From Dipteris shenzhenensis (lineage: Eukaryota; Polypodiophyta; Polypodiopsida; Gleicheniales): DNA of 64,000 nt. The notes under the pieces are model-generated. The model was not told where the DNA came from and searched no databases. It worked only from the letters and a program-made list of their open reading frames with translations. Positions 22,990 to 33,450 of this stretch are shown piece by piece (positions within the stretch are counted from its first letter, which is position 1; the number at the start of each line of letters is the position of its first letter). A program made the translations under genes and the position numbers. The stretch lies in NCBI GenBank assembly GCA_047967505.1, contig CM106540.1, one strand, 5' to 3'.

Positions 22990-24460
22990 ACAGCCATTTG
23001 TTAACATATTCTATCTCATGAAGAAGTTGCGGAAGAGATAACTTTGGCTAGTCTTAACAGAAAAAGGGGCCGAGTGGGCTACTGCATGATTGCATGTAGG
23101 GAGAAAAGAAGGAGAACCTCCTCATGATGGTGATGTAGACATCTCTAAACAAAACCTCCACAAATTTTTACTGTAGGTACAACAAAAGCATCCGAGAATA
23201 TCTTAGCAAACCTTGCTGTGATACCATGATAGACATCATGGTTGGAGAGGATCAAAGAAAGAATGCACATGATTAAAGATAGGAGGCACAATGCTGATGT
23301 GAATGATCCTTTCGGAGCAAGTACAATGGCCTCCTTTTATAGGCAAGGGGTTTCCTTGTTCTTCTAGAAACTCGGCATCACATGATGTCAAAAGAGGACT
23401 CTCTCGTGACCTCACAAATGATGTCGCACACAACAAGATTCCCTAGGGACACTACACACCCACACGTGAGGGACACTCTCACTCTAGAATTAGGACTCTC
23501 ACTCGCACTAAGACTCCAATATCCAGCTCCATTCATTGAGCCCTATGCCTCCTTTGCCATGATTGCAAATCCACAATCAACAGTAGGAAAATAGTTAGAA
23601 TTTGAAATTTAAATACTATATTTGTTAAAAACTTTAGCATTGTTTGAGGTGGTTAAAGTTATTTTTACCAATATTTTATAAAGGGAGCATTTGGTAGCAC
23701 ATGATAGTTTTACTAAAGAAAGCCCCCCCTCTGGCCCCCTCAATTTGTCATGGGGATGGAGTATGAGCATCTACCTCAACCTAACTCACTCACTCTTCTA
23801 ATAGTAACCCAAGCCCACACTCTCACACACACACAAACAACCCCCCCCCCAACCTTAAAACCCCCTCACCTAACCACCCCCCCACCCACTTCCCTTCCCT
23901 GTGCCATTTTCCATTGACGCCTTTTATGCAAATGTCTTGTTTGTTGCTTTGGTGGCTAGTAACGACAGACTTCTTAAGATGCTTCGTGTCGATGGAGAAC
24001 GCAGGTGCCAATATCTCCCATCATTTTGTCGGATGAGCCATGCCAGATGAAGCCGGTTTAGAGCCTCTAAGCATCAACGGACTTCTTGTTTCGCAAGGTA
24101 AGACGCAATCATAATTGGAATGCCCTCAAATGAGCTCATGGTTGATATCTCCTTGGGCATTGCACTTCTTACAACGATCTTAGTCATCCGATCTCAACGG
24201 TTTGCACTTGCTGACAACATTGGTGGCTGTGGCAGACAAAGATGCACTGCACCACATGGCCTTGGATTATTGCGAATTGAGTCTCCTGATCGTATCCTCT
24301 CCAGGAAAAGAGAGGATATCTAATAATCTGAGAAGCAAAGGAGATGGAACCTAAACATAAGCAAGTGAGCCGGCGCCCCTTCAGCCTAAGATCGATTCGA
24401 TAGGTGGATGCCTCAATTACGCAAGGGCAATCATGGTGAATCGCTTCTGCTACATTTACC
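22990..24460. other. Intergenic, nothing recognised
   Basis: No gene or named repeat. Contains a C-rich stretch at 23838-23885. Confidence 0.4.
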
Positions 24461-24755
24461 TAGATTAATCCAGGAACATTCCCAAACTCATCCTCTAAAA
24501 ACACAACATAGTCACTCATAAGGTTGAAAACCATAAACTCCATCATGCATAGTAGGGACTAGCTACAACTGATGTCATTAGCCCTCAACAATGGGTGTAG
24601 ACCATAGTATAAAAATATGCTCTCACACACACAAATCCACACACCCACACATACTTGCGTTTATTTATACAAAGTCTTCGTACTAAGTTTCTATTGGCAC
24701 TTTGGAGGTGAAGGGGAGACTCAGCCATGACGAAGGCTAGCACTAAACACTACTT
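24461..24755 (+). repeat. Dispersed repeat family R1, copy a
   Basis: Begins near aatccaggaacattcccaaa, includes gggtgtagaccatagtataa, and ends near gccatgacgaaggctagcac. The same ordered blocks occur at 30850-31130 and in part at 31319-31456. Lies just left of the Copia-2 3' LTR. Confidence 0.8.
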
Positions 24756-24958
24756 TGACCTCCCTTCCAGCACCCATAACCGCACTTGGACAAACCTGAG
24801 AAGGGACGGCAATTTAGTCACTATATCGTAAAGCACTTCATAGTGGTTTTCAAGCCCATCAGTGGGAGATAGGCACGATTAATCGAGTGGATGTGGATCC
24901 CCTCTGAAGTAACTCGTAGATGCTTCGGCAGACTCTCCATAGAGAGCAAGGTAGAAGG

Positions 24959-25542
24959 TGTGAAGTGCAGCGGTGTGGAGCAACAACAGAGAGAAAATAG
25001 CAAACACTCACAAGAGAAAACCACAGAACAAAAGAGATTGGCACAAGATTGCGGGGAAAACCTTCTCAGCTATGGAGAAAAACCCTCCACTGGTCACTGC
25101 CCAACTGTGCACTTATATATAGGGGGCATCCCCTACCTTGAACTGGCCAACGAAAAAGGCTTACCCACGGAGGGCGAAGCCGACTGGCTGGTCGGTGGCA
25201 ATCTAGGGGTTAGGGGGCCCAACTCGCCCCCCACCACCATGTAGGTAGCCTGGTGGCAATCCTAATCAGGGCCATTACAAGGCCTCTGGGTGGGAAAACA
25301 GGCTCGTGCCCCCCATGACAAGCTAGCATAGGCTAAGGACCAAAAACCTGACAAGGGGTAGGGTGCATGCCATGACAGCACCTCTCCGGGCCCCCCCTTC
25401 CATCAGGACAGCATTCACGGGACTCCCCTCGGCCTCTCCTAGGCAGGCATACCTGCAACAATGGCCTTGGTACTCCCTCACATGGGCGGGCAAACCCACA
25501 ACCAAGGCCCTTACTCAGGAAGACAGGAGATGAACTCTAAGA
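24959..25542 (-). repeat. Copia-2 3' LTR
   Basis: Shares ordered blocks with 29120-29457, for example gagaaaaaccctccactggt here and gagaaaaaccatccactggt there, and accaaggcccttactca here and accaaggccctcaccct there. The minus-strand start is TCTTAG, where the partner has TGTTAG. A TATA box (CTATATATAAG on the minus strand) is at about 25112-25122. Confidence 0.75.
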
Positions 25543-25552
25543 CCCCCTCTCA
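25543..25552 (-). other. Copia-2 polypurine tract
   Basis: The minus strand reads TGAGAGGGGG immediately before the LTR start, the expected plus-strand priming site. Confidence 0.65.
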
Positions 25553-25555
25553 GCT

Positions 25556-28500
25556 TAGGGATCATGAATCATCTTGAGGGAGCTGGAATGATCATTGAGC
25601 AGCTGCTACACCAAGGGCTTGGTGAAGAGGTCCGCCTTGTTATCCTCAAAGTCTTGCAGTACACCAACTAGATCTTATCCTCAAGAACCTTATGTCGAAG
25701 ATAGCGGTATTGGATCTCAATATGCTTGGCGCAAGCATCAAACACAAGATTCCTTGCAAGAGTAATACAACTCTGATTGTCATTGTGAATGACTATCAGG
25801 GCTGTCTGTGGGGACCCAATCTCTCCAAGCAGGCGTCGGAGCCAAACTGCCTCACAAGTAGCAAAACATGCAGCACGATACTCTACCTCAATAGAAGAGA
25901 GAGCGGTTGTTGGTTTCTTCTAGTAGCTCCAAGTGGTGTTGGCCGAGTCGAGAGTGAAACATTACGCAGTGGTGGAGCGGCGAGTGTCGCAATCTCCTCC
26001 CCAATCGGAGTCACTCCAACCTAAAAGCTGGATCCTGGAATGTTGTCTGGACTGATAGAACAACCCTCGATTGCAAGACACCTAAAGATACCGAAGGATT
26101 CGCAGACTAGCCTAAGCTCCCAATGAGTCTTCTTAGGTGTCTACATGAAGGAACTGAGAAGACCAACAAAGTAGCATAGATCTAGTCTGGTATTGAGGAG
26201 CCAAATCAAAGATCCTGGTACGTACTTGCCTCCATTGGAACACTGGGATCATACTTGGTCAATTTCATCCTGGGGTCCATGGGTGAGGAAATGGCACAAC
26301 AGTCGGACATATGAAAAGCCTCCAGAAAGTCCTCAGTAAAACGTTTCTGTGACACAAGGAACCCTCCGGTCCCTATGATATCTCCAGACCGAGGAAGAAG
26401 TGTAGAAGATCGAGATTTGTCATCTCAAAGGCTTCTCAAATGGCTTGAGATGAGAAAGAGCTTCCTTGGTCTCAGCAATATGGACAGTATGACTTCCTGT
26501 AATGAACAAATCATCGACATATAGGATGATGAGGGAAAGAAGTCTTCCTTGACGGTAAATGTACAGGTTGGGATCAGCCCAAGATCGGTGGAAGTGCTTG
26601 CGAACAAAGAACTCATCAATCTTCTAATTACAAGCTAGAGGAGCCTGCTTAAGTCCATACAAAGCTTTTTGTAGCCTGTAAACCATTCCCTCAAACTTGG
26701 AAAACCCAGGCAGTTGCTCCACATAGATCTCTTCCTTCAAATCACCATTGAGACATGCAGATTTAACATCCATCTGTTAGATGGGCCACTACTCATGAGC
26801 TACAACTGCTAGTAATGTACGAAGAGTGGCCATCCTATCGGTAGGAGCAAACGTGTCATCATAATCAATCCCAGGGTGCTGAGAGTATCCTTTGGCCACA
26901 AGTCGGGCTTTGTGCTTATCCAGAGTGCCATCAGAAGAATACTTGGTCTTGTAGATCCATTTGACACCAATAATGGAACGCCGTTGTGGGCGAGGTACTA
27001 ACTCCCAAGTGCCATTCCGCTTAATGGAATCGAACTCCAGTTCCATGGCCTGCTTCCAATGGGGCTGAGAGAGGACTTCCCTGACATTCAAAGGCTTTGT
27101 GTCTTTGAGGGTCCGGGTCATCAAGGAATAGTTAACCTAAAGTGGAACTACCTCCAAAACCTTTTCCTTATTGCGATGGGATTGTCGAGGTCCATCCTCC
27201 TCTCGAAGCCATGAGGGAGGAATATTAGTGGCAGCTGAGTCACGAAGAGTCTCAATCAACCAACGAGGAACCTTTTGAGAACCAAACCCAGAACTATCCC
27301 CAGCGTCGTGGAGAGGTGGTGAATCATCTAGATCACTATCAGGAGACTCTTGGGAGAAGACTCAGGAACTACCGGAGCAGGGGATATTGAGAGCATAGAA
27401 TCATCACAACCATCATCCTTGGGTGCTGGAAAAAGAGATGGGGTATGATCAATGACAAAAGATGGAAGTTGCTCATCAAAAATAGCATCCCTGTTGAGAA
27501 TAATCTCCTTTTTGGAAGGGTCATACAATCGATAACCTGTAGATTGGGAATTGTATCTGACAAAGATCGTGAGTAGACTTTACATCTAACTTCCCCGTTT
27601 GCTTCCTGGGAATGTGTACGAAGGCATCACATCCAAATATGCAGAAATAGAGAACATCAGGCTTCTTGCGACAGTGGCTTCAACCAATAAGAGCCGAGGA
27701 ACTTCCCGGTGAGTAAGCATGGACTCAGACATCTCTACCACGGTACAATTGTTGCATTCAACAACACCTACTTCAGAGGTCATGCCAGTGTTGGCAAACT
27801 CGTCAAATGCCTTTCGTCACACAAAACTCCTCATATGGATGAGAACAAAATCCACCACCTTTGTCCAACAGAAGAGCTTTTACATGAAAGTTAGATTCAT
27901 TCTCAACTAAGGCACACCATTTCCGAAAGCGAGAATATGCCAAAGAAGTATATCCACATAAACCGACTGAAGTCATTGACCAGTAGCATGAAGTAGAGAG
28001 CCCCACCAAGACTGGCAACAAACATCGGTCCACAGAGATCAACATGGACCAACTCTAACGGACTGGAAATCCCAAAGTCTTTCAACCCAACTACAAAAGG
28101 ACTCATATTCCAGGATGCCCCGCTATCAATGATTCAATCTCGACATCTGTGGCTTGGAGAGACAAAACCCCCTCTCCAACAAAGGATGTAAGAGAATCAA
28201 GCATTTCAATATGCACAAAAGCGAGAGTGATAGCAACAGAGGAAGATCCTGACCCTCTGGAGGAACCGGAGCCTTTGTTGTTAGCCCGATGCAGGCACTG
28301 CCTCCAGTAATGTCCCTTTTCGCTGCAATGATTACACAACCTTTCCGCCTTCAATGCCTCTTTCTCAACTTCAATCCTCGTATCAGGGGAATGACATCCT
28401 TGAAACTTGCTCGACTACCGAGCTTCCAAGGCATTGGAGCCGCCGCTATGGGTTCAAGTTTGAAACCGATCCTCTTGATCCAACACCATAGGCACTAATT

Positions 28501-28720
28501 CTTCCAAGGTGAGAGTACTCATCTTGCCACTCGTAATCAAGAAAGAATAAAAAGAATTTGATCCATGGCCTGCATCATATCTTCTTTCAGCTTCAAGGTC
28601 ATGGCCTCGAGGCGATCTTCATTGGATGTTTCGGCAGAGTCCTTTGATTTACCTTTTTTCGAGCGCTTATCTCGTGTATTTGATCTGGCATCATCACTGC
28701 TAGTGTCTGAATCTCATCAA
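25556..28720 (-). pseudogene. Copia-2 gag-pol remnant
   Basis: Order on the minus strand: a gag tail with CCHC knuckle CNHCSEKGHYWRQC (about 28340-28300); an abrupt join to integrase, with GLKDFGISSPLELVHVDLCG at about 28090-28030 (protease and integrase zinc finger absent); a linker with FDEQLPSFV (about 27480); RT beginning HWKQAMELEFDSIKRNGTWE (about 27065) and [20 protein letters not shown] (about 26910); a YMSMI-like degraded catalytic box (about 26525); and RNase H (SDWGGDCDTRRSTT, about 26010) through SCITLARNLVFDACAKHIE (about 25780-25715). Numerous frameshifts and stops; no function possible. Confidence 0.82.
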
Positions 28721-28745
28721 GCATCATTGCCCTGTATGGGTTGAA

Positions 28746-29051
28746 GTGGTTGATTTTCCAAATTACATGAGAACAGAGCTTCCAGGCTTAGCCATGACAT
28801 TGGGACAAGTGATCTGTCCCCCTCGTCCCACAGGTAATAAAAACCGTTTTTGCATCTTATGGGATACTAATAGACCAACCCCCTCTGCTATTGCAGTTGA
28901 GATTGAGGGTGTTAATTTGGGAAAGAAATATTTCACTTTAAAATGGGGCATTTTTGCTGGAGCTTGTTTCTCTTATCACAAGTTTGGGCACCTAGCTTCT
29001 GAGTGTACTATTGAGATGGGACAACAAATTAATGGCCATATCTTCAAATGA
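28746..29051 (+). pseudogene. LINE ORF1 fragment (DUF4283/zf-CCHC_4 type) inside Copia-2
   Basis: A 101-codon open frame on the strand opposite to Copia-2 reads WDTNRPTPSAIAVEIEGVNL, then KWGIFAGACFSYHKFGHLAS and EC. That spacing is typical of the plant LINE ORF1 zinc knuckle (CxxCxxxxHxxxxC), here with the second Cys changed to Tyr. It lies where the Copia-2 gag N-terminus should be. It is either a nested insertion or a capture. Confidence 0.7.
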
Positions 29052-29103
29052 GATCTCATTTCCTACCTGAAGTATCTACCAAGCTTGCTGAATCTCCTTT
29101 CCA

Positions 29104-29119
29104 TAGCTCAAGTGACACC
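29104..29119 (-). other. Copia-2 primer binding site (mutated)
   Basis: The minus strand reads TGGTGTCACTTGAGCT just after the LTR. It equals the iMet-type TGGTATCAGAGCT with one substitution and a three-base insertion. Confidence 0.5.
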
Positions 29120-29457
29120 ATGTGAGAACTGCAACGATGCAGAGCAACAAGGGAGAGAAAACAACACTCTCACTAGAAAGAAAGAGATCTCAGGAAAAAC
29201 CTCCTCAACTGCTGGAGAAAAACCATCCACTGGTGACTGCCCACCTATGCATTGAGATGATGAAATTGGGGGAGGAGCCCTTGGCCCCCGGTGCCCTAAA
29301 CTGACCCATGCAGGATTAGGCCGACTGGGCAATGTAGGGGGGTCAAGCGCAGGGTACGGACGAGTGACCCGCAGCACGCATCAACCTCTCCTCACATGCA
29401 TAACCAAGGCCCTCACCCTGGTACCCCCGTGACAGTCTGCCGTGGGCTTGGCTAACA
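29120..29457 (-). repeat. Copia-2 5' LTR (internally deleted)
   Basis: 338 bp against about 584 bp in the 3' LTR. It begins TGTTAG and ends CTCACA on the minus strand. The block equivalent to the TATA region of the 3' LTR is missing, so this LTR has lost its core promoter. Confidence 0.72.
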
Positions 29458-29489
29458 CTTTGAAGTTTGGAGGCTCTTGGACCTCTACA

Positions 29490-30178
29490 TTACCAAAGGC
29501 GCTCAGAGATGCAGGTTCTCTTGGCATTGTTCCAAATGTTTCTGTCACTCAGCTTTCTATTGATTGCTGCATTTACAGTGATGGTGCCGAAGCCACTGTT
29601 TGACCGTCTCGCAATGCTTGGGATCATAGTAAATCCGTTTGTATCTGTTGGTGACTTGATGCCGGATTCAGATGACGTTGGGTGGGAAGGCTTTGACCCA
29701 CGTTCACTGAGTTTCCACTCCAGGTCGTGGATCACGTTGTTGAGCTCATCCTTGCTCGGTTTTGTCTCCACGTTACCCTTCCTGTTGAAACCATATCGAC
29801 AGATAATCTCGGTGATGTCTTCTCTAGCAGTAGGGAATGCATTGGTGCAAGCTTTGATGTAATTCGACGCCCTGTCGCTCAAATCGCGTGCAGGATCAAG
29901 CGTTTCCGACCTGGCTGGGAAGTTCCGCGGTGCTTGTATGGTTTGTGGAGGCAATCTCGATAAAGTGGGCTTCCTCATTCTCTCTTGAATAGATTTGCCA
30001 TGCTTTCTATTTGATTGCCTTACACCACACAAAAAGCGTAAAGCAACGCGAGATCGCCACTTACTGGATAAGTCCGACGAATAAGTCGAAATTGGAGTCT
30101 TCCTGCATCAATTTGATCGTCCTCAAACATGTGTAAAAGCTGAATATCTTCCGCTTGTGCAAATGGAAGATTCTCCAT
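29490..30178 (-). CDS. Candidate two-exon gene, hypothetical
   Basis: On the minus strand an ATG at 30178 opens MENLPFAQAEDIQLLHMFED and reads to a good splice donor (CCA|GTAAGT) at 30065/30064. The frame downstream (starting near 30003, for example after AAG|CAT) is open for about 170 codons to a TAA at 29490. It includes RDLSDRASNYIKACTNAFP and DELNNVIHDLEWKLSERGSK. A 62-nt intron is short but possible; a slightly later acceptor would give about 85 nt. I do not recognise the family. The unspliced downstream frame alone could start at an ATG at 30032 (180 codons). It sits between Copia-2 and the R1 repeats; a (CT)n tract and an ACGT element lie upstream. Confidence 0.42.
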
Positions 30179-30219
30179 ATTCCTTTGATCCAATTCAGAG
30201 GGACAGAGAGTCGGAGAAA

Positions 30220-30221
<2 letters not shown>

Positions 30222-30256
<35 letters not shown>
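30222..30256. repeat. (GA)n microsatellite
   Basis: A 35-bp GA run. On the minus strand it is a (CT)n tract about 45 nt upstream of the candidate ATG at 30178, a common position in plant 5' UTRs. Confidence 0.95.
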
Positions 30257-30261
<5 letters not shown>

Positions 30262-30325
30262 CGAAACGTCAAGCCAATGGTTGATAATTGAAACGCCGTC
30301 TCCATATCTCGCCCAAGCCTTCATA

Positions 30326-30338
30326 TGACACGTGGCTA
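30326..30338 (-). promoter_or_regulatory. G-box/ABRE-like element
   Basis: GCCACGTGTCA on the minus strand (ACACGTGGC on the plus) contains the CACGTG palindrome. This is the bZIP/ABF target class. It lies about 150 bp upstream of the candidate start at 30178. Function is inferred from the motif only. Confidence 0.4.
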
Positions 30339-30849
30339 TTTCTCTTCTCCAAGCTGCCATGTGTCATGCTTTTGTCCATGGTTAATAGGTAGTAGGTCAC
30401 ATCAAAAAGTACATTGCAATGAGGGGAGGGTACTTATATAGTACCTCCTTATCCCCTTTGACCTTTCTCCCGAGTACTAATTATCCTAACCCCCACTAAC
30501 TAGTTGAAAACACTTGCGCTAACCGCACTAACAGCCTGAAGTACTTTAACCAGCGGATGACTCAAAGACAAGTAATGAGTTGTAGGTGATTGCACAATCT
30601 GAAGTATTTGAACCACAAGTGACTTCAGCTACAACAAGAGATGCCTGAGACCTTACTTGAACCAAAGGTGACTCGTACAGAAAAAGAGATGTCTGACACG
30701 AAGGCAAAAACCTTAAATGAGCAGCCATAGATATACTTAACCCACTCAAAATTTGTGGAGCAATGGTTCAGCTAGGCCTGTCCATCTTGAAGTTTTAAAA
30801 GAAAATAATAAACATGGCACATGATGGTATACACAAGACCTGTATATAT

Positions 30850-31130
30850 CTAAATGAATCCAGGAACATGCCCAAACTCATCCTCTGAAAACACAACACA
30901 TTGGGCAGTTTCAATCTCATGACAGTCACAAGGTTGAAAACTATATACTCCATCACGCAGAGCAAAGGCTAGCTCATATCATCAGCACCCAATGATGGGT
31001 GTAGACCATAGTATAAACACAGCTCTCAAAGAATACATGCCCACACACCCACAGGTACTTGAGCATCCAATCTAGTGAGCACTCCGGAGGTGAAGGGCAT
31101 ATTTAGCCATGACAAAGCATAGCACTAAAG
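30850..31130 (+). repeat. Dispersed repeat family R1, copy b
   Basis: Matches 24461-24755 block by block: gaatccaggaacatgcccaa, gggtgtagaccatagtataa, ggaggtgaagggcat, gccatgacaaagcatagcac. Confidence 0.82.
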
Positions 31131-31318
31131 GAAAAGACTAATAAAAAAGAACTTCATCAAGTTGCATATGCCTGTGAAGACTATATAATTTCATTTTAGT
31201 CTCTCTCCAAAATAAACATTTCTACTCACCACTAATGATAGAATTTATCTCAATATCAGCAAGCCCAACATGCACTAAAACCTCACAAAGTGAAATGAAT
31301 GCCCTCTTAACACAATAT

Positions 31319-31456
31319 CTAGATGAATCCAGGAACATGCCCAGACTCATCGTCTAAAAAAGCGACACATAGCGCAGTTTCAGTTGCATGACAGTCCAAA
31401 CGTTGAAAAAAATTAAAACTCCATCATGCAGAGCAGGGACTAGCTACACCTGCAAA
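31319..31456 (+). repeat. Dispersed repeat family R1, copy c (partial)
   Basis: Begins gatgaatccaggaacatgcc, includes aactccatcatgcagagcag, and stops after gggactagctacacctg. It is about 469 bp from copy b in the same orientation. Confidence 0.78.
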
Positions 31457-32313
31457 GACCAACTCCGATCTGAGCAAGAAATTCATCATATCATTGCCTT
31501 GTCATCAATAAAGTTAAAAACTCTGAAATATGGTCACCTTGCTGCCCGGATCACCCCGTTGTTTTCATAAGCACAACTTCAAACTGGGTAAGAAAATATA
31601 ACAAGAATAGATGTGACAACTTTCATCCCACAAATTTGAAAGAAAGCAACGGTGTACAAACTTCGATTCTGTACAGTTCAAACCCCAAGACAGGCACAGA
31701 GACAGAGCATGTCAAGAAACAACAGTACTATCTTCGGCATTATGTGGCACATCAGCAAACAAAGCGCAAATTATAGATAAAATCGTACATATCGTACTGC
31801 AGTTGGGGAATGTCAGAGAGGAGAAAAGCCAAACAGTGACCGATACAAACAAGTAAGAAGGTGAGACAAGCTCACAACAACGGGCATCCAAAACAGTCCG
31901 ACCAAAAAAGCACACAAGCTTAATCTTAAAGGCAAGGAAACTAATCACGAAGTACTGCACGGTACAGTTCAAAATCAAACCATCTCGCTAAAATACGTGC
32001 TGGTAAAGTTGCAGGTCAACTTCCAAATGTAACTCTCGATTTGCCCACGCCTCTCCAACATGGAATGAAAGAATATCAGGCAGAACAGTATACGATTGAG
32101 TTGGCCCATCATTAATCTTTACCTCGATAAGTCACACTACAAGGGCATCCAACAACGCTCGAAAGAATCAAGCAGATAAGACCGTGAAACATGCACAAAG
32201 CACGAGGAAATGGCACGCGACCAACTCACAACTATGGTGGTTTTACCGTTCATATCCCTGTCATTTTTTTAAAGCTTGCGTTTTCCAGATGCCCTGACAG
32301 AAAGGGCTTATTC
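31457..32313. other. Intergenic/3' flank of PsbP-domain gene
   Basis: No open frame of interest. The part adjoining 32314 is probably the 3' UTR of the minus-strand PsbP-domain gene. Confidence 0.4.
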
Positions 32314-33120
32314 TCACAGGACGACTTCAAGAGGATTTGCGCCTACAGTCGTAAAAGACTCGTGAATATGCCGCAACATTGGCTCATCTTTAACCCAATC
32401 TTGCGCTGGCGCGTTTACAAAATGAGCATACAATTTGTTCTTCGCACAAGTAACAGAAATAAGGCTGTGCGCCACAGGGCTGTCGATCTCGTACTCATAG
32501 TACAGCTGGCCAGAAGAGGCGGTCTTGTCTGTGGCCTGAATGTTGTCCGCAGAAGCAATGATATCCTGTAGGTTCACGTCCGACAGGGCCAAATTGTTGA
32601 GTACGCTATCTCGTGGGGCGAGCCTGCGGAAGCCAGCGAGGAAAGTGAGGTAAACCTTCTCCTGCTTGCGGCGAGGGTTGTAAAACTCGCTGTCAGTACC
32701 GTTGGTTCCCTTCTCCACCTTGGATATGAGGCGTTCTTTCCAGCCATCGGGGACATCGTACACGTACTCAGCTGAGTCACGTTTGCTGGCGTTTCCACCA
32801 TAGCCACCGTAGCTAGAGGCACTAGCAGCGGTGCCGAAGTATGTCTGGAAGGAGGAAGGGTCAGCAGAGGCGAGGGGAGGAGAGGAAGATGAGACGAGAA
32901 GGGCAGCAGCGAGGGCAGCGAGGCCAGAAGAGACGCAGGGGTTTTTGCGGGGAGGCAGGGAGGAAGAAGAAGCAGAGGCGGTGATGGAGGAGGAGGTAAA
33001 GCGTTTCGTAAGGCACCTTGGTGAAGGAGGAGGAGAAGAAGAAGAGGAGCTTGAAGAGTGGCAAAGTGGCGAAGAAGAAGAAGAAGAAGAAGGAGAAGAG
33101 GCGCTCAAGAGAGATGCCAT
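32314..33120 (-). CDS. PsbP domain-containing thylakoid lumen protein (PPD family)
   Basis: 268 residues, intronless. The ATG at 33120 (MASLLSASS, context agcaATGGC) is preferred; the frame extends 14 codons upstream only through a non-ATG codon. Residues 1-55 are Ser-rich and hydroxylated, typical of a chloroplast transit peptide. Residues 57-86 (RKNP, then an Ala/Leu-rich core ending PLASA) look like a lumen-targeting signal cleaved before Asp87. The PsbP domain spans about 119-260: YVYDVPDGWKERLISKVEKG, DSEFYNPRRKQEKVYLTFLA, LNNLALSDVNLQDIIASADN, YYEYEIDSPVAHSLISVTCA and KLYAHFVNAP. Length and spacing fit nuclear-encoded PPD proteins, which act in the lumen in photosystem assembly or repair rather than as the canonical oxygen-evolving PsbP. 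PPD4 or PPD5 seems the closest subgroup, but this is from memory. No lesion is seen. Confidence 0.92.
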   Translation of the reverse strand: MASLLSASSPSSSSSSSPLCHSSSSSSSSPPPSPRCLTKRFTSSSITASASSSSLPPRKNPCVSSGLAALAAALLVSSSSPPLASADPSSFQTYFGTAASASSYGGYGGNASKRDSAEYVYDVPDGWKERLISKVEKGTNGTDSEFYNPRRKQEKVYLTFLAGFRRLAPRDSVLNNLALSDVNLQDIIASADNIQATDKTASSGQLYYEYEIDSPVAHSLISVTCAKNKLYAHFVNAPAQDWVKDEPMLRHIHESFTTVGANPLEVVL

Positions 33121-33164
33121 TGCTATGGTGGGTGGTTTGTTGCTTGAGGACTCAGGAGGCACAC

Positions 33165-33199
33165 TGTGTGTGTGTGCGTGTGCGTGTGCGTGTGTGTGT
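33165..33199. repeat. (TG)n/(TGCG) tract in the 5' region of the PsbP-domain gene
   Basis: A 35-bp alternating purine-pyrimidine tract with CG steps, 45-80 nt upstream of the ATG, probably in the 5' UTR or core promoter. Confidence 0.9.
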
Positions 33200-33450
33200 T
33201 GTGTGTCTCCAAATCCTATCCAGACTAGCCCAATCCCATATACTCGAATTTACGTATTCCAATAATTATTCAGCCATGGTTTTTCCTTTTCATGTAGTGC
33301 TCAAAATGCCCATGCCCTCGTACACTCTTTGCTTGAGTCAATTGTACCCTGTTCCTTTGGTTCCCACACTCTACTTCCCATCTTCTAAAATTGTATAGTC
33401 TCCGTAGCATTTTTCCCCTCAGTGACATTTTCATGATTTAGACCTTCTTG

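Larger units (their letters stand above)
24959..29457 (-). mobile_element. Copia-2: decayed Ty1/copia retrotransposon
   Basis: Minus-strand element with diverged LTRs at both ends (3' LTR 24959-25542, 5' LTR 29120-29457), a polypurine tract directly at the 3' LTR, and internal gag/pol remnants in copia order. The internal region is shortened: the gag N-terminus, protease and integrase zinc region are missing, and a plus-strand LINE ORF1 fragment occupies 28746-29051. No target-site duplication was seen. LTR divergence is high, so the insertion is old. Confidence 0.82.

Noticed and set aside
29467-29862. 131-codon plus-strand frame
   Set aside because: It overlaps the minus-strand candidate gene antisense and its composition (Leu/Ser-rich without domains) fits a shadow frame.
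33121-33162. Extension of the PsbP-domain frame by 14 codons
   Set aside because: The upstream first codon is GTG, not ATG; the internal ATG at 33120 has a good plant context and begins a typical transit peptide.
32831-33265. Glu-rich plus-strand frame
   Set aside because: Antisense of the Ser-rich transit peptide region of the PsbP-domain gene; the composition is explained by the Ser codons on the other strand.
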